64,000 nt of DNA, taken from the NCBI GenBank assembly GCA_910578645.1, contig CAJTQI010000003.1, forward strand, positions 124,001-188,000, given 5' to 3'. Every line of letters starts with the position of its first letter. Position 1 is the stretch's first letter. The position numbers and the translations under genes are program-made. Positions 1-8,414 of the stretch are shown piece by piece. Below the pieces are notes generated by a model. The model searched no databases. It had not been told where the DNA came from and saw nothing but the letters and a program-made list of their open reading frames with translations. This DNA is from an uncultured Lachnospiraceae bacterium (GTDB lineage: Bacteria > Bacillota > Clostridia > Lachnospirales > Lachnospiraceae).

Positions 1-665
1 AGAAACACTTCCCGCATCATAAGTACGACACAAACTATGGACTAAGCGAATCCATAGGGCCAGGCTGTGTACATCTGGGTGTGGACAATATACATAAGGT
101 TGGGGCCATCGGAAAACCAGGCTACCACTGGGAAGCGAAGATTGTGGACGAGCAGGGGCATGAAATTAGCCAGGGCGAGGTGGGTGAACTGATTGTTCAC
201 GGCCCGGGTGTCATGCTCTGCTATTATAAGAATCCCGAAGCTACAGACGAAGTGTTAAAAGGCGGCTGGCTCTACACGGGCGACATGGCGCGGATGGACG
301 AGGACGGGTTTATCTATCTGGTGGACCGCAAGAAAGATGTCATTATCTCCGGCGGGGAGAATCTCTATCCGGTGCAGATTGAAGATTTCCTTCGCCGTAA
401 CGATAAGATTAAGGACGTGGCTGTCATTGGACTTCCGGACGCCAGGCTGGGGGAGATTGCCGCAGCCGTTATTGAGACAAAAGAGGGCGTTTCCTGCACG
501 GAGGAAGAGATTATGGAATTTTGCAGGGAGCTTCCCAGGTATAAACGTCCCAAGAAGATTATTTTTGAAAAGGTTCCAAGAAACCCTACAGGGAAAATTG
601 AAAAGCCTCTTCTTCGGGAACGGTATTGCCATGGCAGTCTTGTAGAAGCGCAGATTAAAAATTAA
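1..665 (+). CDS. Acyl-CoA synthetase / AMP-dependent ligase, C-terminal part (5' end outside window)
   Basis: The reading frame is open from the first complete codon at position 3, so the start lies outside the window. The visible 220 residues begin just before the YGLSES motif, the adenylate-binding A5 region (usually YGxTE). They continue through GWLYTGDMARMDEDGFIYLVD-like A7 and A8 elements (TGD, then DRKKDVIISGGENLYP) and end with the PTGKIEKP segment holding the conserved catalytic lysine of the mobile C-terminal domain. This is a class I adenylate-forming enzyme that activates a carboxylic acid to its CoA thioester. The substrate is not visible. Position at the head of an indolepyruvate oxidoreductase cluster, which also encodes a PaaK-type ligase, suggests an aromatic or branched acid. 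Substrate assignment is inference. Confidence 0.88.
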   Translation, partial: KHFPHHKYDTNYGLSESIGPGCVHLGVDNIHKVGAIGKPGYHWEAKIVDEQGHEISQGEVGELIVHGPGVMLCYYKNPEATDEVLKGGWLYTGDMARMDEDGFIYLVDRKKDVIISGGENLYPVQIEDFLRRNDKIKDVAVIGLPDARLGEIAAAVIETKEGVSCTEEEIMEFCRELPRYKRPKKIIFEKVPRNPTGKIEKPLLRERYCHGSLVEAQIKN

Positions 666-695
666 GGGAAATAAAAAATTGAGGGGAATAAAAAA

Positions 696-2240
696 ATGGA
701 TTTATTAATCAAATTGGTTATGCTTGTGATTTTTTTCGGCGTGATGGTTGGTATCGGACTCTACTGCCGCAGACACGCCACTGACGTCAACGGTTTTGTA
801 TTAGGCGGAAGAAGCGTGGGTCCTTGGCTCACAGCCTTTGCCTATGGAACGAGTTACTTTTCGGCGGTTGTCTTCGTAGGTTATGCAGGGCAGTTTGGAT
901 GGAAATACGGGATTGCGGCAACCTGGGCGGGGCTGGGAAATGCTTTTATCGGTTCCCTTCTTGCATGGGCGGTGCTTGGACGCCGTACACGTATTATGAC
1001 GCAGCACTTAGACAGCGCTACCATGCCGGAGTTTTTCGGGAAAAGGTTTGAGAGTAAACCTTTAAAACTGGCGGCTTCGGCCATTATCTTTATTTTTCTG
1101 ATTCCCTATACGGCCAGCCTTTACAATGGACTAAGCCGCCTCTTCGGGATGGCCTTTGATATTGACTACAGTGTGTGCGTGGTGGCTATGGCGGTGCTCA
1201 CCGGCATTTATGTCATAGCGGGCGGGTATATGGCTACCGCCATTAATGATTTTATCCAGGGGATTATCATGATTTTCGGCATTATCGCGGTGATTTTGGC
1301 GGTGTTAAACAGCCAGGGAGGTTTTCTTTGTGCGCTTGACAAGCTTGCCGCAGTAAGTGATGAGACGGTTTCGGCGGCACCGGGCGTGTTCAATTCCTTT
1401 TTCGGTCCGGACCCCGCGGGGTTACTTGGGGTAGTGGTCCTCACTAGTTTAGGAACATGGGGACTGCCCCAGATGGTGCAGAAATTTTATGCCATTAAGA
1501 GTGAGAGCGCAATCAACAAAGGAATGGTTATCTCTACTGTTTTTGCGGCTATCGTTTCCGGCGGATGCTATTTCCTGGGCGGTTTCGGACGGCTTTTTAG
1601 CGAGCGGATTGATATAGCCGCAAACGGTTATGACTCGGTGGTGCCGACCATGTTGTCGGGGCTGCCCACGATACTAATTGCGGTGGTGGTTATCCTGGTG
1701 CTTTCTGCCTCTATGTCCACCCTTTCTTCCCTGGTATTGGCATCAAGCTCTACCTTGACGCTTGATTTTATTAAAGGTAATATAATAAAAGAGATGGATG
1801 ATAAGGAACAGGTCAGATGGATGCGCGCGCTTTTGGTCGTATTTATCGTGATTTCCGTGGTTCTTGCACTGATACAATACCGTTCCAATGTAACTTTTAT
1901 TGCGCAGCTTATGGGCGTGAGTTGGGGTGCGCTTGCAGGCGCTTTTCTCGCGCCCTTTCTCTATGGATTATACTGGAAGCGGACGACCAAGGCGGCATGT
2001 TGGGTAAGCTTTTTGTTCTCCACAATCGTGATGCTTGCCAATATTTTTGTACGTCCTGAATTTCCCGCATATCTTCAGTCTCCCATTAATGCGGGTGCAT
2101 TCTGTATGCTGGCAGGGCTTGTGATTGTACCTGTGGTGAGCGTGGTGACGAAGGCGCCCGGGCAGAAAACAGTGGAGAATATTTTCTCCTGCTACGAGAA
2201 GAGGGTAACGGTTTCCGTGAAAGATTCCATCGGTGAGTAA
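696..2240 (+). CDS. Sodium:solute symporter (SSS family)
   Basis: A 514-residue, strongly hydrophobic protein with about 13 predicted membrane segments, the usual size for the SSS (PutP/PanF) family. The N-terminus has the family layout of one helix, then a segment with FVLGGRSVGPWLTAFAYGTS (SSF signature region, with the small-residue sodium-binding stretch). It should import a small organic anion or amino acid with Na+. A GAGGGG-like ribosome site lies about 11 bases before the ATG. It sits 30 bp after the ligase gene and 134 bp before iorA, so an aromatic acid or amino acid is a reasonable substrate, but this rests on context only. Confidence 0.88.
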   Translation: MDLLIKLVMLVIFFGVMVGIGLYCRRHATDVNGFVLGGRSVGPWLTAFAYGTSYFSAVVFVGYAGQFGWKYGIAATWAGLGNAFIGSLLAWAVLGRRTRIMTQHLDSATMPEFFGKRFESKPLKLAASAIIFIFLIPYTASLYNGLSRLFGMAFDIDYSVCVVAMAVLTGIYVIAGGYMATAINDFIQGIIMIFGIIAVILAVLNSQGGFLCALDKLAAVSDETVSAAPGVFNSFFGPDPAGLLGVVVLTSLGTWGLPQMVQKFYAIKSESAINKGMVISTVFAAIVSGGCYFLGGFGRLFSERIDIAANGYDSVVPTMLSGLPTILIAVVVILVLSASMSTLSSLVLASSSTLTLDFIKGNIIKEMDDKEQVRWMRALLVVFIVISVVLALIQYRSNVTFIAQLMGVSWGALAGAFLAPFLYGLYWKRTTKAACWVSFLFSTIVMLANIFVRPEFPAYLQSPINAGAFCMLAGLVIVPVVSVVTKAPGQKTVENIFSCYEKRVTVSVKDSIGE

Positions 2241-2280
2241 ATCAGGGCAGAATGCCTAAAATACAGGTATTCTCCTTATA

Positions 2281-2373
2281 GATTTGTGTCTGCGCTTACT
2301 TGACACAAACTCGTTACATGCGCTGTCTCAACAAAAGTTGAAACAAAAACATGCGTAGAAATGGAGGTTAACA
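2281..2373 (+). repeat. Leader repeat LR1, copy A (before iorA)
   Basis: A hairpin-forming element between the symporter and iorA. It holds the arms TTTGTGTC and GACACAAA around an 11-base loop, then ATGCGCTGTCTCAACAAAAG, then GCGTAGAAATGGAGG, which supplies the ribosome binding site of iorA. The same arrangement recurs before iorB (4243-4315) and, on the other strand, before the DUF1349 gene (59404-59475). Confidence 0.8.
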
Positions 2374-2374
2374 T

Positions 2375-4102
2375 ATGAAAGCATTGATGCTTGGCAACGA
2401 GGCGGTTGCCAGAGGTCTCTATGAGGCGGGCTGTAGTTTTGTATCTAGTTATCCCGGTACGCCAAGTACGGAAATTACTGAGTGTGCGGCGAAATATGAA
2501 GAACTCTACGCTGAGTGGGCGCCCAATGAGAAGGTGGCTCTCGAGGCGGCATTCGGCGCCTCATTGGCGGGGAAGAGAAGTTTCTGCGCCATGAAACACG
2601 TAGGCTTAAATGTGGCGGCGGACCCGCTTTTTACCATTTCTTATACAGGCGTGAATGCAGGGCTTGTAATCGGTGTTGCCGACGATGCGGGCATGCACAG
2701 TTCCCAGAATGAACAGGATTCCAGGCATTATGCGCAGGCGGCGAAGATTCCGATGTTGGAGCCTTCCGATTCTGCGGAAGCGCTTCGTTTTGCGAAACTT
2801 GCCTATGAGCTTTCCGAGGAGTATGATACGGCTGTTCTCATCAAGATGTGTACCCGTGTGAGCCACTCCCAGAGTGTGGTGGAGCCGGGTGAGCGGATGC
2901 TTCCGGAACAGAAAAAATATGAGAAGAGCCCTGGGAAGTATATTATGATGCCGGCCAACGCGAAGAGACGCCATCCGGTAGTAGAGGCTCGTACCAAGGC
3001 TTTGACGGCCTGGGCGGAGAGAGCTGAAATCAACCGGATTGAAGAGGGAAGTGACATGTCTCAGGGCATCATTACTTCTTCCACCTGTTACCAATATGTA
3101 AAAGAGGCTTTTGGGGATACATATCCGGTTTTAAAATTAGGGATGATTTGGCCTATGCCGGAACAGAAAATCATAGATTTTGCGGCTTCCGTCGACAGAT
3201 TGGTGGTGGTGGAGGAGTTGGATGGCTTTATCGAGGCGCACTGTAGAAATCTTGGCCTTTCTGTGGTGGGAAAAGAACTTTTTTCCAACATCGGGGAGCT
3301 GAGCCAAAATCTGGTGAAGGAGAAGCTTGGAGGAGCAGTACAGGCTGGCACCTGCTTAGAGGAAGACATTCCCGCAAGGCCGCCGGTGATGTGTGCAGGC
3401 TGTCCTCACCGCAGCATCTTTTATGTCTTGAAGAAATTAAACCTTACGGTGCTGGGAGATATCGGGTGCTATACACTGGGAGCCGTGCCGCCTCTTAGCG
3501 CCATCGATACAACCATATGTATGGGGGCTTCCGTCTCGGGACTGCATGGTTTTGTCAAAGCGGGAGACGGGGAGAGCGCGGGCAAGAGTGTGGCAGTCAT
3601 CGGAGACTCCACCTTTATCCACTCCGGCGTCACGGGTCTAATCAATATCGCTTACAATGAATCCGACGCCACGGTGATTGTACTGGACAATTCCATTACG
3701 GGAATGACAGGCCATCAACAGAATCCCACCACGGGTTATAACCTGAAAGGGGAGCCTTGTACGAAGATAGACTTGGAGAGCCTGTGTCACGCCGTGGGAA
3801 TCAGGCGGGTGAGAGTCGTGGACCCCTATGATATGGAAGTGTGCCGGGCGGCAGTGGAGGAAGAGCTTGCGGTGAAAGAGCCTTCTGTCATTATTTCCCG
3901 CCGTCCTTGCGCGCTGTTAAAATACGTGAAGCATCCGGGGCCGATTTGTTCTGACCCGGAGAAGTGCAAAGGCTGTAAGGCGTGCATGAATATCGGCTGT
4001 CCGGCCATAAGCATGGTGGATGGCAAGGCCACAATTGATGCTACTCTCTGCGTGGGATGTGGAGTCTGTGAGCAGCTATGTAAATTTGGGGCGTTAGGAT
4101 AA
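2375..4102 (+). CDS. iorA: Indolepyruvate:ferredoxin oxidoreductase, alpha subunit
   Basis: A 575-residue protein, close to the normal IorA length. It has an N-terminal pyrimidine-binding domain (start region LMLGNEAVARGLYEAG, SSYPGTPSTEI), a TPP-binding region (AGCPHRSIFY; GDIGCYTLG; GDSTFIHSG; DNSITGMTGHQQNP), and a C-terminal ferredoxin domain with two cysteine clusters (CKGCKACMNIGC and CVGCGVCEQLC), one of the 4Fe-4S clusters being of the atypical IOR spacing. With IorB it oxidatively decarboxylates aryl-pyruvates from Trp, Phe or Tyr to arylacetyl-CoA and reduces ferredoxin in the cytoplasm. ATG follows AATGGAGG by 7 bases. iorB lies downstream after a 220-255 bp spacer. Confidence 0.96.
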   Translation: MKALMLGNEAVARGLYEAGCSFVSSYPGTPSTEITECAAKYEELYAEWAPNEKVALEAAFGASLAGKRSFCAMKHVGLNVAADPLFTISYTGVNAGLVIGVADDAGMHSSQNEQDSRHYAQAAKIPMLEPSDSAEALRFAKLAYELSEEYDTAVLIKMCTRVSHSQSVVEPGERMLPEQKKYEKSPGKYIMMPANAKRRHPVVEARTKALTAWAERAEINRIEEGSDMSQGIITSSTCYQYVKEAFGDTYPVLKLGMIWPMPEQKIIDFAASVDRLVVVEELDGFIEAHCRNLGLSVVGKELFSNIGELSQNLVKEKLGGAVQAGTCLEEDIPARPPVMCAGCPHRSIFYVLKKLNLTVLGDIGCYTLGAVPPLSAIDTTICMGASVSGLHGFVKAGDGESAGKSVAVIGDSTFIHSGVTGLINIAYNESDATVIVLDNSITGMTGHQQNPTTGYNLKGEPCTKIDLESLCHAVGIRRVRVVDPYDMEVCRAAVEEELAVKEPSVIISRRPCALLKYVKHPGPICSDPEKCKGCKACMNIGCPAISMVDGKATIDATLCVGCGVCEQLCKFGALG

Positions 4103-4203
4103 ATTTGTTTGGGAGAATGCCGAAAGCATGGCATTGACCACATAGATTTGAGACTATGGCAAAAAGAAGATATTTTACAAGATATAAGAAAAAATGAGAG
4201 TTA

Positions 4204-4238
4204 GTGTGAAAAATCCATATGCGGAAGATTTTTCACAC
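4204..4238 (+). repeat. Leader hairpin LR2, copy A (before iorB)
   Basis: A perfect hairpin with 12-bp arms (GTGTGAAAAATC and GATTTTTCACAC) around an 11-base loop, in the iorA-iorB spacer. No T-run follows, so it is not a standard terminator. The first 21 bases recur with one change at 12718-12738, before topB. Confidence 0.75.
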
Positions 4239-4242
4239 ACGA

Positions 4243-4315
4243 GATTTGTGTCCGCGCTCACTTGACACAAACTCGATATATGCGCTGTCTCAACAAAAGA
4301 AGCGCAGAAATGGGG
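4243..4315 (+). repeat. Leader repeat LR1, copy B (before iorB)
   Basis: Second copy of the element seen before iorA. Over the first 57 bases the two differ at only a handful of positions. It ends in GCGCAGAAATGGGG, close to the iorB start. Confidence 0.8.
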
Positions 4316-4357
4316 ATTAAGATGGAAGATGAAAGAAGCGCAGAAATGGAGAAGAAT

Positions 4358-4933
4358 ATGGAGACGAAGAATATCATGATTGTGGGTGTGGGCGGACAGG
4401 GCACGCTGCTTGCCAGTAAGCTCCTGGGACGTTTGCTTCTTGGCAAAGGGTTTGATGTGAAAGTCAGCGAGGTCCACGGTATGAGCCAGCGGGGCGGAAG
4501 TGTTGTCACCTATGTCCGTTGGGGGGACAGAGTTTGCTCTCCCATTATAGATAAGGGACAGGCAGACTGCATTCTTTCTTTTGAACTGCTGGAGGCGGCC
4601 CGGTATACGGAATTTTTAAAGCCGGGAGGAAGAGTTATCGTCAACAGCCAGCAGATTAATCCCATGCCGGTGATTGCGGGCATGGCGGCCTACCCGGAGA
4701 AACTGGAAGAAAAACTTGGAATGCTTGGAATCAATGTGGATGCGTTTGACGCGCTTTCACTGGCCGAAGAGGCGGGAAGCAGTAAGGCCGTGAACCTTGT
4801 ACTTATGGGCAGACTTGCCAGACATTTTGAATTTACGGATGAGGAGTGGATGGATGCCATTGCGCATAGTGTGCCGCCGAAATTTCTGGAATTAAATAAA
4901 AAAGCGTTTGCGTTAGGACAGAGTGCATCATAG
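4358..4933 (+). CDS. iorB: Indolepyruvate:ferredoxin oxidoreductase, beta subunit
   Basis: A 191-residue protein from the chosen start. The N-terminus carries the Rossmann-like IVGVGGQGTLLASKLLG motif of the pyruvate ferredoxin oxidoreductase gamma-type domain, and VSEVHGMSQRGGSVVTYVR is the conserved IorB/2-oxoacid oxidoreductase stretch. It is the partner of IorA. I chose the ATG at 4358 because it begins right at the family domain and has GGAG six bases upstream. An in-frame ATG at 4322 after AATGGGGATTAAG is nearly as good and would add 12 residues. The upstream sequence consists of repeats LR2 and LR1. Confidence 0.94.
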   Translation: METKNIMIVGVGGQGTLLASKLLGRLLLGKGFDVKVSEVHGMSQRGGSVVTYVRWGDRVCSPIIDKGQADCILSFELLEAARYTEFLKPGGRVIVNSQQINPMPVIAGMAAYPEKLEEKLGMLGINVDAFDALSLAEEAGSSKAVNLVLMGRLARHFEFTDEEWMDAIAHSVPPKFLELNKKAFALGQSAS

Positions 4934-4941
4934 GGATTAGA

Positions 4942-6255
4942 ATGGAGGACAAACGGATGGAACGGTATTACCAACAAGAAATTGAGACTGCGGACAGAGA
5001 GCAGATTCTTGCATGGCAGAATGAGCGTTTGGTGAAGCAGGTGCGGCATGTGTGGGACAATGTACCATACTATCGTGCGAAGATGGAAGAGAAGGGGGTT
5101 ACCCCGGAGGATATCCGGAGCGTGGAGGATTTGCATAAGCTTCCTTTCCTGACAAAGGACGACTTGCGGGAGGCTTACCCTTATGGTCTGTTGGCCAAGC
5201 CTCTTAAGGACTGTGTGCGTATCCAGTCTACATCTGGCACCACAGGACGCAGGGTGGTGGCATTTTATACCCAGCACGACGTGGACTTATGGGAGGATTG
5301 TTGTGCCCGTGCCATTATGGCGGCGGGAGGCACTGACGAAGATGTCTGCCATGTATGTTACGGTTACGGCCTTTTTACAGGAGGGCCGGGACTCAATGGA
5401 GGCAGTCATAAAGTGGGCTGTCTGACGCTTCCTATGTCCTCCGGAAATACGGAGCGTCAGCTTCAGTTTATGGTGGATTTGGAGGCTACCATTCTTTGCT
5501 GTACGCCTTCTTATGCCGCTTTTCTGGCGGAAAGCATCCATGAGCATGGACTGCGGGATAAGATTAAGCTGAAAGCAGGAATCTTCGGCGCGGAGGCCTG
5601 GAGCGAGGAGATGCGCCAGGATATCCAGAGCAAGCTTGGAATTAAGGCATATGATATTTACGGGCTTACGGAGACCAGCGGCCCTGGCGTTGCGTTCGAG
5701 TGCAGCGAGCAGACAGGCATGCACATCAATGAGGACCATTTCATTGCAGAAATCATTAATCCGGATACGGGTGAGGTTCTTCCTGAGGGCAGCAAGGGTG
5801 AGTTGGTGTTCACCGCTATCACAAAAGAGGCTTTCCCGCTTCTGCGTTACCGCACCAGGGACATTTGCGTACTTACGAGAAAGAAGTGTTCCTGCGGCCG
5901 TACCCATATTAAGATGAGCAAACCCATGGGCAGAAGTGACGATATGCTGATTGTCAAAGGCGTCAATGTATTCCCGTCCCAGATTGAGACGGTACTTTTG
6001 GAACAGGGTTATCCTGCCAACTATCAGATTATTGTGGACCGTATCAACAATTCCGATACTATTGAGGTGATGGTGGAGATGACGCCCGAGAATTTCTCCG
6101 ATAACTTGGGTAAGATTACGGAGATGGAGAAAGGGCTTGTGTCGGCGCTTAAGGCCATGTTGGGAATTTATGCGAAGGTACGTCTGGTGGCGCCCAAGTC
6201 CATCACAAGGAGCGAGGGCAAGGCAGTGCGTGTCATTGACAAGCGTAAAATTTAG
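4942..6255 (+). CDS. paaK: Phenylacetate-CoA ligase family protein
   Basis: 437 residues, the standard PaaK length. The P-loop-like adenylation motif is QSTSGTTGRRVVAFYT near residue 92, the YGLTET motif is near residue 238, and the C-terminal hinge region includes GRSDDMLIVKGVNVFPSQIE, all typical of the PaaK branch. It activates phenylacetate or another arylacetate to the CoA thioester, or runs in reverse to make ATP from the IOR product. The gene starts 8 bp after iorB, consistent with one transcript. Substrate is inferred from the IOR neighbours. GGATTAGAATGGAGG precedes the start region; an in-frame ATG at 4957 (second Met of MEDKRMERYY) lies 10 bases after GGAGG and is equally plausible. 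Confidence 0.93.
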   Translation: MEDKRMERYYQQEIETADREQILAWQNERLVKQVRHVWDNVPYYRAKMEEKGVTPEDIRSVEDLHKLPFLTKDDLREAYPYGLLAKPLKDCVRIQSTSGTTGRRVVAFYTQHDVDLWEDCCARAIMAAGGTDEDVCHVCYGYGLFTGGPGLNGGSHKVGCLTLPMSSGNTERQLQFMVDLEATILCCTPSYAAFLAESIHEHGLRDKIKLKAGIFGAEAWSEEMRQDIQSKLGIKAYDIYGLTETSGPGVAFECSEQTGMHINEDHFIAEIINPDTGEVLPEGSKGELVFTAITKEAFPLLRYRTRDICVLTRKKCSCGRTHIKMSKPMGRSDDMLIVKGVNVFPSQIETVLLEQGYPANYQIIVDRINNSDTIEVMVEMTPENFSDNLGKITEMEKGLVSALKAMLGIYAKVRLVAPKSITRSEGKAVRVIDKRKI

Positions 6256-6264
6256 TTCAACACA

Positions 6265-6278
6265 CTGAACATGTTCAG
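6265..6278. repeat. Palindrome CTGAACATGTTCAG in paaK-ACT spacer
   Basis: A perfect 14-base palindrome just after paaK, followed by GAATTTGTGTCGAAGCG, which resembles the first arm of repeat LR1 without the full second arm. It may be a degenerate relative of the LR1 leaders, here upstream of the ACT-domain gene. Confidence 0.4.
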
Positions 6279-6380
6279 CTTGAATTTGTGTCGAAGCGTC
6301 ACAGATTCTATTGGTTGTAGGGCAGAATTTGAAATTCCGCTCGCATCTTTAACGTAAAGCGCTTCGGAATGGAGGAAAAT

Positions 6381-6812
6381 ATGACAATACCACAAATTTC
6401 AGTTTTTTTGGAAAACAAGGCGGGACAGCTTGCGGATATCACCAATATTCTTTCAGAAAACCAGGTGAACATGCGGGCAATCAATATTGCAGAGACGGCG
6501 GATTACGGTGTTCTTAGACTGATTGTGGACGATGCGTCAAGAGCGTCTTCCATCCTTTTGGAGCAGGGATTTATTCTGACGATGACACCGGTGGTGGGTG
6601 TGGCTGTCTCGGACACGCCCGGCGGCTTAAGTAAGGTTCTTGGCGTGATTTCCCGTGCAAATATCGATGTGGAGTATATGTATTCTGTTTTCGGACAAAA
6701 GGACGGGCAGGCATGTATGATTTTCCGTGTGGCGGATACGGAGAAGCTGTCGGCAGTTCTTGAAGAGAACGGAATCGGCACGATGACAGGGGAAAACCTG
6801 GGTCTCCACTAG
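6381..6812 (+). CDS. ACT domain-containing protein
   Basis: 143 residues with two ACT modules in tandem: the first begins ISVFLENKAGQLADITNILS and the second GVAVSDTPGGLSKVLGVIS. ACT domains bind amino acids and usually regulate enzymes. Stand-alone double-ACT proteins of this kind are commonly linked to IOR/PaaK genes, so it probably senses an aromatic amino acid. The ATG at 6381 is preferred over the one at 6369 because GGAGG ends six bases before it, and the upstream ATG overlaps that ribosome site. It is the last gene of the cluster and is followed by a terminator. Confidence 0.9.
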   Translation: MTIPQISVFLENKAGQLADITNILSENQVNMRAINIAETADYGVLRLIVDDASRASSILLEQGFILTMTPVVGVAVSDTPGGLSKVLGVISRANIDVEYMYSVFGQKDGQACMIFRVADTEKLSAVLEENGIGTMTGENLGLH

Positions 6813-6864
6813 TAATCGATTTCCGGTTAACGTTTCACTAGAAAGAGCTGACAAGAAGAAACGG

Positions 6865-6897
6865 ACCTGTGCCCTGGCAATAGGGCGCAGGTTTTTT
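6865..6897 (+). terminator. Rho-independent terminator of the IOR cluster
   Basis: Ten-base-pair stem ACCTGTGCCC / GGGCGCAGGT (one G-U pair) around GGCAATA-type loop, followed by six T. It ends the plus-strand IOR-PaaK-ACT unit and abuts the end of the minus-strand permease gene. Confidence 0.85.
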
Positions 6898-6922
6898 GTG
6901 ATACATTTATCACCTGCGCTTA

Positions 6923-7645
6923 TCAGCTAAACACCTGAGAGCCATAGATAATCAGATACCCTAACCCGCGCCTGGCAGCAAGAAACTCTCCGATGATGAC
7001 TCCCACCAAAGACAGCCCGATGTTAACTTTCATATTGCTTAAGATGAGTGGGATGCTGCTTGGTAGAATGACTTTGAACAGGGCATCTCTACGGTTTCCG
7101 CCGAGGGTGTAGATGAGTTTGAGCATTTCCGGGTCTGCCTGGCTGAATCCGGTGTAGAGACTGATGATGGAGCCGAATATGGCGACGGAGATGCCTGCCA
7201 CGATGATGGTGCCCGTGCCTGTGCCAAGCCATACGATTAACAGGGGGGCTAGCGCCGATTTGGGCAGGGAGTTCAAGATGACCAGATAGGGCTCCAGGAT
7301 TTCGGCAAGGCTGCCTACGTACCACAAAAGTGTGGCGGCCAGCAGGCCAAGGAGTGTGACCAGAAGAAAACTTGCTACGGTTTCGAGGAGCGTGATGCCC
7401 GTATGTGTAAAAAGGGAATGGTCCAGAAACATTTGATAAAGATACGACAGGATACCGCCGGGACTGCTAAAGAAGAAGGCATCTATCCATTCCTTTTTGG
7501 CAGCCAGTTCCCATAGGCTTAAGAATGCAACAATCAGGAACACTCTTGCGAGGCTGACCATATGGTGATGATGCCAGTGTGCTTTCAGATAAGCGTACTG
7601 GTTGGCGGATATGTTGTCAGGGCGATTGGAAAATGGACTGTTCAT
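6923..7645 (-). CDS. ABC transporter permease (SsuC/TauC type), C-terminally short
   Basis: 240 residues with a BPD_transp_1 core: EPYLVILNSLPKSALAPLLIVWLG is followed by the EAA loop region and LVGVIIGEFLAARRGLGYLI. Relatives normally continue for about 30-40 residues with a final membrane helix after GSQVF; here a stop codon comes one residue later. The gene overlaps the ATPase gene by 29 bp. No substrate-binding protein is encoded next to it. The family imports sulfonates, nitrate, or thiamine precursors; the substrate cannot be told. The shortened end may mean that the system is decaying, or that the last helix is dispensable. Confidence 0.85.
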   Translation of the reverse strand: MNSPFSNRPDNISANQYAYLKAHWHHHHMVSLARVFLIVAFLSLWELAAKKEWIDAFFFSSPGGILSYLYQMFLDHSLFTHTGITLLETVASFLLVTLLGLLAATLLWYVGSLAEILEPYLVILNSLPKSALAPLLIVWLGTGTGTIIVAGISVAIFGSIISLYTGFSQADPEMLKLIYTLGGNRRDALFKVILPSSIPLILSNMKVNIGLSLVGVIIGEFLAARRGLGYLIIYGSQVFS

Positions 7646-8414
7646 TCGTCAATACCTCCCACAAATGATTGAAATAGAGTTGGTATTCTGCGGTATTCCT
7701 GACTGCAATGGGGTCATGGCGGCCGATGGAGAAATGGATTGGCATTTCGCATTTGACGCAGGCCGGCCTTTTGGACAGGACAAGGACACGGTCAGCAAGG
7801 GTGATGGCTTCCGGCAGGTCATGGGTGATTAGAATGGCTGTTTTGCCCGTCTTTCGGATGATATCTGCAATGTCTGCGGAGACATCTAGCCTTGTCTGGG
7901 AATCCAGTGCGCTGAAGGGCTCATCCAGAAGAAGCAAGTCAGGGTGGATTGCCATGGTGCGTATCAGGGCGGCGCGCTGTCGCATACCGCCGGACAATTC
8001 GGAAGGTTTTTTGTCTTTAAATGCAGACAGGCCGTAATCTGCAAGAAGCTTAAGGACGTAGTCACGGTTTTTTGCTGTGAGAGTATGGTTCAGCTCCAGA
8101 CCAAGGATGACATTCTGATAGATGGTACGCCATTCAAACAGATGGTCGCGCTGGAGCATATAGCCGATTTTCACGTTGCAGTCCGGGGCACAGTCGGTAA
8201 GCATCCTGCCTTTATAATATAAAGCGCCTTCTTCCGGGGCAAGCAGGCCGGCTATGATAGACAAAAGGGTGGATTTGCCGCACCCGCTGGGTCCCACGAC
8301 CGCAAGAAATTCCCCCTGGGACACCTGGAAAGATATATCGGAGAGGGCAGGCGTTTCTCCTTTGAGATTATGATATGAATAGGAGATATCCTGCAATGAT
8401 AATAATGGCTGCAT
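7617..8414 (-). CDS. ABC transporter ATP-binding protein (SsuB/TauB type)
   Basis: 265 residues with all ATPase motifs: Walker A GPSGCGKST, Q-loop in GYMLQRDHLFEW, signature LSGGMRQRAALIR, Walker B LLLLDEPFSALD, and the H-loop in LITHDLPEA. The YMLQ-x-D-x-LFEWRT pattern is typical of nitrate/sulfonate/thiamine-precursor importers. It is the first gene of a two-gene minus-strand unit with the permease. It energises uptake through that permease, if the permease is still working. Confidence 0.93.
   Translation of the reverse strand: MQPLLSLQDISYSYHNLKGETPALSDISFQVSQGEFLAVVGPSGCGKSTLLSIIAGLLAPEEGALYYKGRMLTDCAPDCNVKIGYMLQRDHLFEWRTIYQNVILGLELNHTLTAKNRDYVLKLLADYGLSAFKDKKPSELSGGMRQRAALIRTMAIHPDLLLLDEPFSALDSQTRLDVSADIADIIRKTGKTAILITHDLPEAITLADRVLVLSKRPACVKCEMPIHFSIGRHDPIAVRNTAEYQLYFNHLWEVLTNEQSIFQSP

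Noticed and set aside
4204..4238. Hairpin as a transcription terminator of iorA
   Set aside because: No T-run follows the stem, and iorB needs to be expressed with iorA.
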